From Stenocarpella maydis (lineage: Eukaryota > Ascomycota > Sordariomycetes > Diaporthales > Diaporthaceae): a stretch of DNA of 64,000 bases. Shown here one piece after another: positions 30,585 through 41,960 of the stretch (position 1 is the stretch's first letter; every line of letters begins with the position of its first letter). The notes beneath the pieces were generated by a model, which had not been told where the DNA came from, did not search any database, and was given only the letters and a program-made list of their open reading frames with translations. The position numbers and the translations under genes are program-made. The stretch covers positions 227,211 to 291,210 of the forward strand of contig NQMI01000028.1 of NCBI GenBank assembly GCA_002270565.1, in the 5' to 3' direction.

Positions 30585-31988
30585 TTAGCTCTCGAAAGTG
30601 AAGCTGGCACCGACCTGTGGCAGCGATGTTAGTATGGACGGTGGGCGGCAATTTCCATGCTCAGGGGCAAGGGAAACGCACCTTGTGGGTGGCCTGGTCG
30701 AGCTTCTGGGTATCGAAAGAGGCACCAATGCCGAGAGTGACACCAGGGCGGAGGAGGACGTTGTAGGCGACGGCGGTGACACCGCGGTCGTTGATCTTGC
30801 CCTGTAATCATAATCGTCAACACCACAGATTCTCATTTCCTTTAGGTCCAACCACAACAAACCTTGACGAAAGAAACGGGGTCGATGCGGTACTTGGTGG
30901 CGACCTCAAGACCGACGGCGCTGCCAGGAGTCTTGGAGTCCCACTGAGCCTTTGCGCCAGCCTCGACCAGGGGGTTGACCTTGTGGTAGTAAGAAGCGGC
31001 GAAGACGCTGCACTTGTCAGAGGCGGTGATGGCAGCGGTGTAGGTGGGCTGGGCGTAGCCGACGGCGGCGGCAAAGGTGGTGACGTTGGCGTTCTGGACG
31101 TCAAAGCCAGCAGAGCCACCAGCCAAGAAGCCCTCGTGGCCGAAGACAGCGTCAACGTTGGCGGTGGGGCCCTTGAGCAGGTCGAAGAAGCCGCGGAAGT
31201 GGAACTTGGGCTGCTTGAAGTAAAGGTTGAACTTGGCACCCTTCTTCTGCGACTGGGGGAGGAAGGAGAAGGCACCCTCAAGCTTCAGGCCCTTGGCGAG
31301 GTTGTCGGCGGCCTCGACCTTGGTGTCGAGGGCGTTGAGGGTGTTCCACGTCTGGGTGACGGTGATGCCTGGTCGTTTTCCGATCTCAATCAGCACGAGT
31401 TGAAAACCAGGGGCAAGCACGGTGCCGAAATGGACCGGGTAACGGCACTATCGGTACGCGGCGCCAAACAGCTCGAGCTCGCCCCAGAGAGGTGGTCTAG
31501 CACGAGGGGTGGCGCGCTGTTTGCGTAGGAGGTTGGATGTACCGTTTTTAATGTCTGAGAACTTTCCCTCGATCTGTTGGCCCCGCGAAGGGGGTTCAAG
31601 TCAGCCGCCAGGTTACGTTACATTTGTGTCTCCAACGCAACTGGTTCTGTCGCATGTCGTTGACGAAGCTGATGGGGCCGGAGGCTAATCGTACCGCGCC
31701 AGAGGTGGCCTTGTCGTGGCTGCTCTTGCCAGTCACCTTGAACGCAACATTGTTGGGGGTGTTGCTCTTGACCTCGATGGTACCGGCCGACAGGTGGTAG
31801 AAGTCCTTGTTGAGCAACTAAGAGGGGGACGGCGATGTTAGCAGGAATGCCTTGGGCGAATTGGCCCTCCCCAAGCTTACGCCCTCGTCAAGCGAGCGGG
31901 CGAGCAAAAACCGGGGGAGGTTGTGGAGCAGCGTTGAACTCACGTCGTTGGCCGACTTGGAGATGTCGGAGAAGGCTGGGATAGACAT
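30585..31988 (-). CDS. POR1: mitochondrial outer-membrane porin (VDAC)
   Basis: Six exons: 31944-31988, 31695-31817, 31543-31573, 30863-31368, 30682-30801 and 30585-30614, giving 284 aa, the standard VDAC length. Spliced landmarks: MSIPAFSDISKSAND (N-terminal helix), LLNKDFYHLSAGTIEVKSNT, the 31-bp exon adding IEGKFSDIKN, GITVTQTWNTLNALDTKVE, the nucleotide-binding GLKLEGAF, and a final GASFTFES strand. The protein is a 19-strand beta barrel that passes ATP, ADP and metabolites through the outer mitochondrial membrane. Every junction keeps phase; donors are GTGAGT, GTACGA, GTACAT, GTTTGT and GTGCGT. The high intron number with a very short first exon is typical for fungal porin genes. Confidence 0.95.
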
Positions 31989-32722
31989 TTTCGTCGGTGG
32001 AGAGGAACGAAGTCGACGTGCCTTGGAATTGAAGGACCAAAAAGTGAGAAGAACAGCTGAATAGTTGCTTTTAAAAAAAAAGTTGGAGGCTTGGACGAGC
32101 GGACGGCGGAGTGGACAAGGCTTTGTTTGTTGGGCTGGCTGAAGCTCGGTAGCTGTGACTGATGACCGCGAAATTTGATTCCCGCTCCAGAGCCATTGGG
32201 CAGGTCGGCTTGAACCGCCGAGCGGTCCCAGGCTCCATTGTGAGACAGGGGGCCTGCGGACTAAGACTATTGCCTGTACGGCAGGCAAGTCTCGGACTCG
32301 GGAGCAGAGCAAAGCACCAAACCAACCCGCTTCTGCATTGACACAACCTCAACCACGTGCTGCACCAGCGCATTTGAATGGGTCCTCCCGCATGGACGAT
32401 GACTCCAACTCGTGCAAATGCCTACAAAACACGGTGAAATCTTGCCTTCAGCATTCCTAGACTCGAGCTGCGAGGTCAGTAGATGAGTTCGACAGCGGTA
32501 GCCAGAAGGGCACTATCACCTAACTAATAACTTTACATGTTCCGCGACAGCTCTCAAGTCTATGCGTGGGGGGAATAAGAGGTCAGTGGCCATGTCTATC
32601 ATTTCCCCCGTGTGGCCATTCGCGGTACCAGGTTACCTAGTAGTCTTATCTTCTATTTATCACTGTACCATCTCAAATCCCACCACAACGCGCCCTCTAG
32701 TCTCGCATCACTGCGCACCTCT
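31989..32722. other. intergenic region upstream of porin
   Basis: Porin promoter plus the 3' side of asparagine synthetase (both genes on the minus strand). An A-run lies at ~32070. No coding frame supported. Confidence 0.55.
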
Positions 32723-34999
32723 CTACTCAACATGGTCGTACTTCTGCTGGTGAGAAGCAATCGCACTATAGCACGAATTAGAAACATAGACCCACACCAC
32801 AGGCTAGGGTCGTGCTCACCGTCCACTGGGGTCAGTCTGCTTCACCCACTTCGGCACCCACCGCATCACAGTCGACGCGCAGCTTGGGGGGAAGTGCTCG
32901 TCGAACATGCAGCGGTACCAGTAGGCCTCCTTCGTGTCCGGAATGTCGCTGCCCCACTCAGGCTTGGGGTTCTTCATCATCTCATCCGTGACATGCAGCT
33001 CGGCGTTGTCCTTGAGCGCGTCGATCCACCCATAGCCGACGCCGTCCGAGAACTGCTCCTTCTGCCGCCAGAGGATCTCGTCGGGGAGGTATGGCTGGGT
33101 GTCGGACTCGCCAGAGGTGTCGAAGGCCTTGCGCAGGATGTACTTCTCCATGCGCTCCTTGGTGATCATCTTTTCTGCAGGGTCGATGGCCATGGCTGTC
33201 TCGAGGAACTTTTGAGGGTGTTCAATACGCATGAATGCACGCTGCATGGGGTTTTATCACATACCTCCTTGTCCAGGAATGGGACTCGCGCCTCAAGACC
33301 CCAAGCCGAGGTGGACTTGTTGGCCCGGAGACAATCCGCAAGATGCAGGGCCTTGACACGGCGGACACACTCATCGTGGAAGGACTCCTTGTCGGGGGCG
33401 TGTCCGAAGTACAGGTAACCACCGAAGATCTCGTCACTGCCCTCACCGCTGAGCACCATCTTGATACCCATAGCCTTGATTTTGCGGGACAAGAGGTACA
33501 TGGGTGTTGATGCGCGGATGGTCGTCACATCGTAAGTCTCGAGGTGGTAGATGACATCCGACAGTGCGTTCAGGCCATCCTCGATAGTGAACGTCATGAC
33601 GTGATGCTTCGTTCCGAGGAACTTGGCCACCTTGAGCGCCGCCTCGTTGTCGGGCGAGCCTGGCAGACCAATGGAGAACGAGTTGAGCTGGGGCAGGTAT
33701 GTGACTGTCGACAACTTGTTCTCATCGTCAATACCCACAAGGCCCTCGCCCTTGTCCTCGTCTCCAGGCTGGGGCTCCGCGCCGCCGTTGGCCTCCAGAG
33801 CAGCCTTCTTGAGGCGCATTGTCTCGCGCTGTGCAATCGATGCGACAAGACTCGAGTCCAGACCTCCCGACAACAGAACACCGTATGGGACCTCGGCCAT
33901 GAGCCGTTTTCGGACCGATTTCTCCAAGCTCGCACGCAGGATCTTAAGGTCCGCGGGTTTTTGTGGCACCTTCGAGCCGTCCCACCATTTTGGTTCGAAA
34001 TACCTCGTCGTCTTGCTGGTCTGGCTGTCGTAGATATGTCCAGGGGGGAAGGCCTCGATCTTGTCGCACACTGGATGCAGGCACTTGAGCTCGGAGCCGA
34101 AGTAGACCGTGCCGGGCTCTTTTGACGACCAGCCCTGGTAAAGTGTGGTAATGCCGATCGGGTCACGGGCGGCTATCGTGCGGTCGAGCTTCTTGTCGTA
34201 TAGCACGAACGAGAACATGCCATCGAGGTATTTGGGGGCGTCGAGGCCATATTCCATGTACTGTGGGGTGGTCAGCTTCTTCATGTCTCTCTCCTGACCA
34301 GGCTGAGCGTGTACCAACCAGAGGGATGACGACCTCGCAGTCCGAGTGCGTCTTGAAGTGATAGGGTGTCTTGAGGGTCTTTCGGATTAATCTGTGGTTG
34401 TAGATCTCGCCATTGACGGCGAGAATGATGCTGTCGTCAGAATTGGTCAGGGGCTGAGCACCGCTCTCTGGGGTCATGTGTCAGTCCGGATGCTTTCGAA
34501 AGTGGTGGGAGGACAACGTACCGACGCCCACGATACTCAGGCGCTCATGGCACAAGACTGTCGCAAAGAGGTCAGCAAGGCCTGTGCAACTCGTCATACT
34601 GCATATTCTAACGGGGCATCCGTACTCGTGTCGTTGCAGATGATGCTGCCGCCTGTAGGAGCATCAATGTCAGTTTGCTGCTGCGGCGGAAGAGAGGGTC
34701 CCTGGTCTCAATTCTTACTCCAATCGGGTCCTCTGTGGCGGATTCTACGGCCATAGAGTCAATTGAGCGGTTCGTCAACCAGGAAAGATAGCACATACGC
34801 TTTTGAGAGTTTCAATGCGGTCGGCTTGAACTTTTGCACCTCGGGGTGTCTGCGCGTACATGCTGTCAGTCGAGCTCAGTCCGCGATAACTCTGGCGATG
34901 GTGGGGCTGAAAGTTGCCCCTCCATGGGAGATTGCCCCAAGCCATTGACTCGGGAGGGGGTGGGGATTTATACCTATGACACGCGAATATGCCACACAT
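32723..34999 (-). CDS. ASN2: asparagine synthetase (glutamine-hydrolysing)
   Basis: Nine exons: 34974-34999, 34799-34849, 34719-34744, 34626-34652, 34522-34557, 34319-34467, 33265-34260, 32820-33208 and 32723-32765, giving 580 aa. The mature N-terminus is [16 protein letters not shown]: Cys2 is the glutaminase nucleophile of class II amidotransferases. Next come [12 protein letters not shown] and [11 protein letters not shown]; the second domain carries the PPi loop [11 protein letters not shown] and [14 protein letters not shown]. The last small exon supplies [13 protein letters not shown]. It makes asparagine from aspartate, glutamine and ATP in the cytosol. Five micro-exons of 26-51 bp at the 5' end are unusual in number, but all phases agree and the joined protein reads as the family throughout. 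Confidence 0.94.
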
Positions 35000-36103
35000 C
35001 TTGGCTGCAGAAGGTGCCGCCCTCTGTGTATATTGCAGAGAGGATCAAAGTGAGGGGGGGGTAGTTCAAGACGTCCAGCGAAGTGCAAGGCAGGAAGGAT
35101 TGTCAAAGAAGAGAGTGTGGGAGGAAGAATAATCAGCCCATGAGCGCAGGTCGGTCTGTCTAGTCTAACCCACTAGGAGAGACGTCAGTTGAGTCAGAGG
35201 TCAGCCAGATTCGATTTGACAAAATGTCCTGACACAGCCCAACGCGAGGCCCCATGCGAAACGTAACGCCCGTGATTCAATTTTGGTCAGAGCTTTTAGC
35301 GGGCTGGTTCCGATCTCGGGTGAAAGAGTCATCTAGTGGTCCAACGCTTATCTATCTAGGCCCCCTGAGACGGTGCCACGCTCCTTGATTTACATACCCA
35401 AGTTACCATTCGTTCCATGTGTGTTCAAACGACGCCAACGGGATCCCCAGACCATGTTGATAAGCAAGATCATGGAATAAAGTTGGGCTGGCGGTGTGGA
35501 CAGATTGCGCACTCTGCTCAACCGCCACACCACAACTTCTGCATGCTCCATCAATCACATCCGGCTCCTGGGCACAAGTCACCACATTCATTTCTGAGAT
35601 GAGCAGAGGATTGGCACGGTTCAACCTTGCATACTACTGTCTACACAAAAGCACTACTGTGAGTTGCGAGAATCCATCTAATAGATCATGGGGTGTTGTT
35701 AGTGACGGCTGCAATCCACCATTCAAAAGGTGCGTTTGAAGCTGGGCCTAGAGTCGTAGCCTGTTCCATGGCTCACATGATCAGACCCCACGCGAAATGA
35801 AAGCGGCGGAGGAGTTCTCGACAACATGCGATCATGCACGTTTTCCACGCGCAATACAATAACGTTCATCTTGTACTGCTGGTCGCATAGTCATCGTCTC
35901 TTCGTTGGTTTTTCTTGAGTCCCTCTTTCGCCCACGGAGTTGCTGCGCAGTTGCGCAACAATGTCAAAATCTCAGAACTCCTAGTAAATGAGTAATCTAT
36001 GCCGACCTGCCCGATTTCCACCATCCCTAGAACTCCTGAAAATCCTGCAAAAGCACGCAAAAAAGTTGGCCAAATCCAAGCTGCGCATCCAAGGCATCCC
36101 CTT
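35000..36103. other. intergenic region upstream of asparagine synthetase
   Basis: 1.1 kb between the ASN start and the UBC9 stop (both minus). It should hold the ASN promoter. No protein-like frame, and no clear amino-acid-control site picked out by eye. Confidence 0.5.
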
Positions 36104-36778
36104 TCAAGGGGCCGGGTTGTCGCGCACCACCCGCTTGACACGGCGCTCATACTCGGCTCGGTCCTTTTTGAACAGGTTGTAGGCATCTGCCTGCGCAGGC
36201 GACTCGGGGTTGGGGTCATTCAGGAGATCCTGGACGCCGATGAGAATCTGCTTGACGGTGATAGCTGGCTTCCAGGCCTCCTCCTCGTTCAGTATAGACA
36301 GGCAGACTGTGCCACTCGGGTAGACATTCGGGTGGAAGAGAGGTGGGACAAATTTGCCTATCCATCTTGTTAGCCTTGCCTATCTTTCCCATGCCATGGT
36401 TCGGGGATGTTCGCCTTACACTTCGGAGGCTTCGTTGGGTACTCTAGTCGGGCGGACGAGCCGCATGTCAGCACTCTGGTCTTCCGGGGTTGTGGGTTTG
36501 GGCAAGTTACCGTCGGGAAATTGCACGTTCAGTTTGAACTGGCCACCCTCCCAAATGGTCTTCTCCTTGCCAGGTATACCGCACTCCCAGTTCTTGAGGT
36601 CCAAAATGCCATCGCTGTTGCGAGTTGGACGCGCGTAGAATCCAAAAGGGTGATCGCGCCGCCAGAGCTTTCTGTTGAGCTGTTTCGTCAGCGAGGTTCC
36701 ACACACATACTCGGCGCGTTCGGAGGCTGTTGGCTGGGCGTACCGCTCCTCTTGGAGGCGATTCATACACAGAGACAT
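36104..36778 (-). CDS. UBC9: SUMO-conjugating enzyme UBC9
   Basis: Four exons: 36744-36778, 36511-36671, 36420-36443 and 36104-36357, giving 157 aa, exactly the UBC9 length. Spliced protein: [20 protein letters not shown], then [55 protein letters not shown] and [11 protein letters not shown] with the catalytic Cys next to the HPN motif, ending VVRDNPAP. The basic N-terminal helix and the KEKTIWEGG loop distinguish UBC9 from ubiquitin E2s. It takes SUMO from the Aos1-Uba2 E1 and passes it to lysines in PsiKxE sites, mainly in the nucleus. The third exon is 24 bp. Confidence 0.96.
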
Positions 36779-37699
36779 GTCTGAAACAGAGCGTTAATTC
36801 GCGAGATGGATAGGAATGTGGGTGCGGACGGCCGATGGTGGAGGTCTCGAAAGTTGCAAGTACACAACTGCTGGGCGGCGGGTGGTAATTCAGCGAAGCT
36901 GTCCCCTGGACCACCGAAGCCGGATGGAAGGGGCGGCTAATCAAAGCAGGGAGAAGGCAGAAGCTGGTAGCCTAGCTAGGTAGGACCTTGAAATGCTTTC
37001 CGGACAAGACAAAGGATCTGTGAAAACCAGGAATCCTGGCGGTGGAAATGGAGGAGTGGAGTGTGGAGTATGAATTTGCAAGTGAGGCTCTGGTTGCTTG
37101 CCCCTCGACCTTGAAGATGTCCATTCCGAGGCGCCCTTGACAAGGATTATTAAGGCAGAAAACGGGACCAACAGACCCTTGCAAGAGAAGGCGGAGGGGC
37201 CCTATAGACTCCGCAGGTCATCTTCTGCGTCGAACCATGTACATTTTGCCCCCACTCCCGTTGCCCAAGTACCTAGGTACCTAGTGTAGATGTGTATGTA
37301 CTCTGGCCCACTGGACCGATTGCGGGGGACTGGGCTTCCTGGCTGGAACCCTGTCGCTGCTTGGGGAGATACCCATTGGGGGCAGGATTGGGTGAAAGTT
37401 CCTCGGCATTGATCAACTGCCTCGAGTGCCTTCACACACCTGCTAGTAGCCTAGGTATCCAGATGGGCTGTTTTGTTTTGCGCCTTTTCATTTGCGCTTG
37501 CCCCATATCCAACTTTTATTTCTCCTCTTTGACCTGCACCTCCCATTTCAGTGTTGAAAGCATCTGTCTGCATCGAACAAAGCAACTTGAACGTCGACAA
37601 GAGCTGACTCAGTCGCCCCTCAGCCAATACTTCTCATTGCATTATAACAACCCCTCCCTCAAACGAGAGCCTCCAACCTAGGCTTGGCAGTAAGGGACG
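36779..37699. promoter_or_regulatory. divergent promoter region of UBC9 and PEX19
   Basis: 921 bp between two divergent start codons. Contains TACCTAGGTACCTAG (37270-37284) and GCCTAGGTAT (37449). The pyrimidine-rich stretch ~37480-37680 looks like the PEX19 leader. Confidence 0.6.
37270..37279. repeat. TACCTAGGTA palindrome, copy 4
   Basis: Perfect copy followed directly by a second CCTAG half, between divergent UBC9 and PEX19. Confidence 0.8.
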
Positions 37700-38896
37700 A
37701 TGGCAACTAAGCCTGATGATGAGATGGGGACTTCAAACGAAGCCCCCAAGGCAGCACAGGAACCGAAACTGGAAGATGTGGGCGATGTGCCGGATCCCGA
37801 CGAGGACGATCTGGACGACCTCGATGGCATGTGACACTGAGCCTTTTGGGAGGATCCCGACGTGTCTGACCTACAAAGCACAGATATGCTGGATGACTTC
37901 TCTGCCGTCAAAATTGAGTCAAAACAGCCCGATGCATCGGCCACTGGGCCAGGAAGGCCTTCGACAACATCTGCTCCAGCTCCGAACGAGAAGTCCGCAA
38001 CGGCCGAGGATGACGTACTCTCGGGTGACGACTTCGCGAAGCAGCTTCAGGCTGGAATGGCTGAGCTGATGGGGGAGATGGAGAACTCAGTACGGCGATC
38101 CGGTCTGCACCTTGGAGACCGAGCGATGCTGACATTTCCAAGCCCGAGATGCAGGCCCAGTTCGAGAGCATATTCAAGGAGCTAGGCGCCGCAGCGGCAG
38201 CCGCCACCACCAGCGAATCCTCGGCAAGTGGCGCGGCGCCCGGCTCGGGGCCAGCAGGAAACCCTGCGGCATCGTCATCGAGTGGCGCGGATGCCTCATT
38301 CCAGGACACAATCCGCCGCACGATGGAGCGCATGCAGAACTCGGGCGACCAGGCCACCGCCGCTGCCCAGAGTGAGGGCTCGGACGACTTCATGGCGGAG
38401 CTGCTGAAGCAGATGCAGGCCGGCGGCCTGGGAGAGGGCGGTCTTGAGGGCAGCGAGGAGGAGTTCTCCAAGATGCTTTTGGGCATGATGGAGCAGCTGA
38501 CAAACAAGGACATCCTTTACGAGCCCATGAAGGAGTTGAACGACAAATTCCCCGGGTGGATGGAGAAGAACAAGGACACCGTCTCGGAAGAGGACAGAAA
38601 GCGGTACGAGCTGCAACAGGGATTCGTCAAGGAGATAGTGGCCAAGTTTGAGGAGAGCACATATTCGGATTCGAACGCGGCAGACCGGGAGTACATTGTG
38701 GACAGGATGCAAAAGGTGAGCTGGGGCTCTCGAGTCTGCATTTTTATGTGCGTGGGAGACGTCACTTCTGCTAACACCAATCTCCTCTTTCTAGATGCAG
38801 GCCGCCGGGTCTCCGCCGGCAGACTTAGTTGGCGATATGCCCTCCGCACAGGAAGCATTGAACGCTCCTGACGCCGAGGCTTGCAACCCTCAGTGA
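37700..38896 (+). CDS. PEX19: peroxin PEX19, peroxisomal membrane protein receptor
   Basis: Four exons: 37700-37826, 37884-38089, 38143-38715 and 38795-38896, giving 335 aa. Acidic N-terminus with DPDEDDLDDLDDMLDDFSAV (formed across the first intron). Then come helical segments for membrane-protein binding (AKQLQAGMAELMGEMENS; FMAELLKQMQAGGL) and the C-terminal cargo-binding bundle (LTNKDILYEPMKELNDKFPG, YELQQGFVKEIVAKFEE). The last four residues, CNPQ, form a CaaX farnesylation box, as in other PEX19 proteins. It chaperones peroxisomal membrane proteins and docks on PEX3. The first intron begins GCATGT: a GC-AG intron with a GTCTGACC branch region; no GT donor here keeps the frame. Confidence 0.95.
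37827..37883 (+). other. GC-AG intron in PEX19
   Basis: 57-bp intron GCATGT…GCACAG. Removal joins LDDLD to DMLDDFSAV, the conserved PEX19 sequence. Without it, an in-frame TGA follows the first exon within three codons. Confidence 0.8.
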
Positions 38897-39132
38897 TCTT
38901 CCGTCATCTCTGTAAGAGGTACAGTCATCTGTAAATACAAACAAGCCTGTACTGTGTAATTATTCCCTGATCTCGGAACGCCGATTCCATGACATCAAAT
39001 GAGAACGCCAGCCTGGGCAGATCCAGCGCCATACACAACCACTTTGACCCGACCCATTTCAAGTTACAGGCGGTGAGAGCCTGAGCAAGATGAAGGTTGA
39101 TAGGGAGCAAATACTCAAACAACACAATCCTC

Positions 39133-40054
39133 TCATGACAGATCCATCTCTCCCGAGGAAGCGGGCGCCTGGCCCAGGCCCTGTTGCTCCTGAGATAGGT
39201 AGTCCATAAATAGCGCGTCGTAGTCGTCGTCGTCGTCAGACAGGTGCGGCGAGTCGGGCGGCTTTTGCTCGTTCTGTTGACCCCACTGTTTTCCATCGGC
39301 ATCGCTGCCTCGTATTGACGCAATCATGGCTTCGTACTCCTCGAGCTCGGCTCGTTGTTCCCTCTCTAGGGTGTCCACCATCATCTCGTCCGCATCAGGG
39401 TTGCTCAGCCTGGCTGTCTTCCATGGCGCGGCCGCTGGTGAGCCGGCAGCGGCGGCTTCCTGCTCCTCCTCGCGCAGTCGCGCGGCCTCTTCAATGTCCG
39501 ACTCGAACACCAGCCCGTCGAGATCGGCGTTCTTTGCCTGGCGCAGGTCCTTGTTCAAGGAGAACCATTCCAGCTTGAGCAGCTATACAAGACGAGTCAG
39601 CACCGCATCCCACTCTTGCCGGCTCTGACGCCACCGCCCGCCGGCGGGTCGCAGAAAAGGGAGGGAACTGGGCCACACATACCTCCTGCTCGCCGCCCCT
39701 CCTCTCCCACCTGCTGTCATCCGCCCTCTGCCGCACATTCTTGAGGAACAGCTTCCGCCTGCTCTCCTGCGCCGCCTCGCGCCTCTGGCTGACCACGGGG
39801 TTCGGCCGCGTGGGGCGCGCCGCGAACCTGCTGACGTGCTTGCCGGCGCCCCGCGACGAAGACGACCATGACGCGTGGATGGGCGACGACTGGACCTCCC
39901 TCCGCGCGTTGGAGTCGCACGGCGACAGCGTTGGCGGGGTCGTCACGCGGATGGGGCTGGACGACAAGGGCGAAGAGACGGCGGGACGGTGGGCTGACGG
40001 GGACGAGTGGGTGAAGTCGGGGAAGATTGGAGGGAGGCACATTGTGGTGAACAT
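39133..40054 (-). CDS. conserved fungal protein of unknown function, acidic C-terminus
   Basis: Two exons, 39683-40054 and 39133-39582, 273 aa. The GTATGT…GTATAG intron joins SRWERRGGEQE to LLKLEWFSLNKDLRQAKNAD. The centre is a charged helix (QRREAAQESRRKLFLKNVRQ) likely to form a coiled coil. A second helical stretch (EEAARLREEEQEAAA; DTLEREQRAELEEYEAMIASI) is followed by an acidic tail with DDDDDYDALFMDYL. The first 70 residues are Ser/Pro-rich; an alternative start at 40042 would remove four. No known domain recognised; charged and basic-acidic layout would suit a nuclear protein, but this is a guess. Its start is only 205 bp from the transposon block. Confidence 0.75.
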
Positions 40055-40259
40055 GGCTCTTTTTGTGATATGCAGGGGACTGCTCTGTTGGCCGTGTTTC
40101 AGCTTGATATATGTATCTGGTTCATGTCGGATCGAGCAGGTAGGAATGCGTGCGGAACCTTTGTCCTGTTGGCTTACACGTTTATCAAGTGTTGATGGCA
40201 GAGCCGACGCGGTCCAGGTTTAATGGGCCGGACCAAAACGCGTCACCAAGGGTTCAATG

Positions 40260-40380
40260 CGCTGTGTGTTGAAAATGAAACCTGGCCCCCCGCTGGTCGG
40301 TTATTAGCTAATCCGTCTGCTGCCTCTAATTTGCACCAAAACCCGGAACCCCAAACAATTTGCACTAGAACACTATTAAT
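40260..40380 (+). repeat. terminal inverted repeat, left
   Basis: Begins CGCTGTGTGTTGAAAA and contains CTGGTCGGTTATTAGCTAAT and ATTTGCACTAGAA. Pairs with 48080-48199 in reverse complement. Confidence 0.85.
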
Positions 40381-40560
40381 GATAATAATAATACTGCTGC
40401 CATCATCCTTAAACTTAAAGATATCATAATACCCTATTTATCCCCTATATAACTTTAGGAGTTAGAGTTTTATTTATACTTTAAAGACTTACTACTAAAT
40501 AAGTAGCTATAAGCTTACTTTAACTATAGCAGAATTATAATTTAAAAGTACTATATAACA

Positions 40561-40676
40561 ATTACAGCTGGTTCTTAGCTAATAAACCTAGTAAGCGGGT
40601 TTATATTTAAGGAACATTTAAGGTAGAATTATTCTCAGCAATATAATAATAGTAATTAAAAGCTATTAAAGCTATT
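40561..40676 (+). repeat. internal direct repeat, copy 1
   Basis: Starts ATTACAGCTGGTTCTTAGCT. A near-identical copy begins exactly 200 bp later at 40761; differences are transitions. Confidence 0.8.
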
Positions 40677-40760
40677 TTTAAATAAATATTTAAATTAACT
40701 ATTAAAGAGCTATCCTAAGCTATACTATCTAGTAATAATAATTATAAGTCTATTATAATA

Positions 40761-40876
40761 ATTACAGCTGGTTCTTAGCTAATAAACCTAGTAAGCAGGT
40801 TTATGTTTAAGAGGCATTTAAGATAGAATCATTCTAAGCAATATAATAATAGTAATGAAAAGTTATTAAAGTTATT
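40761..40876 (+). repeat. internal direct repeat, copy 2
   Basis: Second copy, ending directly against LTR copy A. The 200-bp spacing suggests an old tandem unit decayed by RIP. Confidence 0.8.
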
Positions 40877-40878
40877 CC

Positions 40879-41474
40879 TGTTAAACGGAACCGCTCAGCA
40901 GGGCGTTGGTACTCCGTGCAAGGAGTTACCCTAGACTTCATTGTAAGGAGTTACCCTAGACTTCCTAGCAAGGAGTTACCCTAGACTTGCGAGTCAGGCG
41001 ATTTTCGCTAAGTACGCCCAGTGCGTGCGTGACGCAAGATGAGTTTGGTGGCCGTGAGTCGATTATTTTGGCCTGCATTTGCACCTTAATTCAGACCTCT
41101 GCATTACCCTTATTTCTTACCCAAAAAGTATATAACTTAGTGCATTAGATAGCCTGATTTCTGAAGTTTGTATGTACTTAATTTGGGCATTGCTAGGGCT
41201 GTGGTTGGCTAGTTGTTTGGAACCAAAGATGGTGTGTTGGAAGGGCGAATTTTCCGGCATTTGCAAATTTGCACCAGAGCCTACCGCAGCGTGCCCAGGG
41301 GTGAGACGACGTCGGAGGGTATATAAGGAGGGCTTACAGAAGCCCAACTTAATTCAATACAAAGTTGTCCAGACCATTGTCAATCGTCCCAATTCGCCTC
41401 AGAGCACCATACTGCGACCCTGCCGAAACACACACACGCTGAACTGAATGCTATTCTATAGCACAAATTCATCA
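40879..41474 (+). mobile_element. LTR copy A (596 bp, not RIP-mutated)
   Basis: Begins TGTTAAACGGAACCGC and ends TTCATCA. Contains three tandem copies of AAGGAGTTACCCTAGACTT (about 25-bp spacing, 40920-40990), a TATA box (GGGTATATAAGG near 41318) and a downstream R-like start region. Differs from copy B by essentially one base. No primer-binding site or TSD is visible beside it, so it may be a solo LTR. Confidence 0.75.
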
Positions 41475-41546
41475 GAAATATTATAGTAATACTGTATTAA
41501 GTTTCTCTTAGAATACTTTTTTAAACTTATAATATTCTTTTAGTAT

Positions 41547-41960
41547 TGTTCTGGGGTCAGGGGGAACCGGCATGTTTCGGAATCCGGAGGAGAACCAGCC
41601 TTGGCATCCCCCCCCCAAGGCTATAAGAAGGGGCCTTCCTGCATTGCTTTTGAGAAATTTCTAGTCCTAGAGAATCAATCTTTTTATACCCTATGAATTT
41701 GTATCTGTCTGATATATACGTGTATACTGTGAAATTATTTCTTGTGCTCTCTTTTTCTGCCTCTCCTTTTTGGCACTCTCTATTCCCCTCATAACTCTCC
41801 TATCGCGTCAAGGGCTCCTCTTCTTGCCTTCCACGCTCCTCTTAGGGTGGTTGTCTGATCAGGGCTCTGGCAGAACGTGTGCCTTTTTGTGTGTGTGGAG
41901 GTTTTGTCCTCTCGCTCTCCCTCTTGGCCCGTTTTCAGTATTTATGCTAGTTTATCTATA
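41547..41960 (+). mobile_element. GC-normal island, possible solo LTR of another family
   Basis: Begins TGTTCTGGGGTCAGGGGGAA after A+T-rich DNA. It carries TATA-like (CTATAAGAAGGGGCC) and promoter-like sequence, then pyrimidine-rich DNA up to ~41960. The right border is not sharp. Confidence 0.4.

Noticed and set aside
40920..40990. Regularly spaced repeats resembling a CRISPR array
   Set aside because: Only three short units, within an LTR of a eukaryote, with no spacer-like structure.
41172..41447. 91-codon frame repeated in the LTR copies
   Set aside because: Repeated only because the LTR is repeated; it crosses the TATA box and shows no domain.
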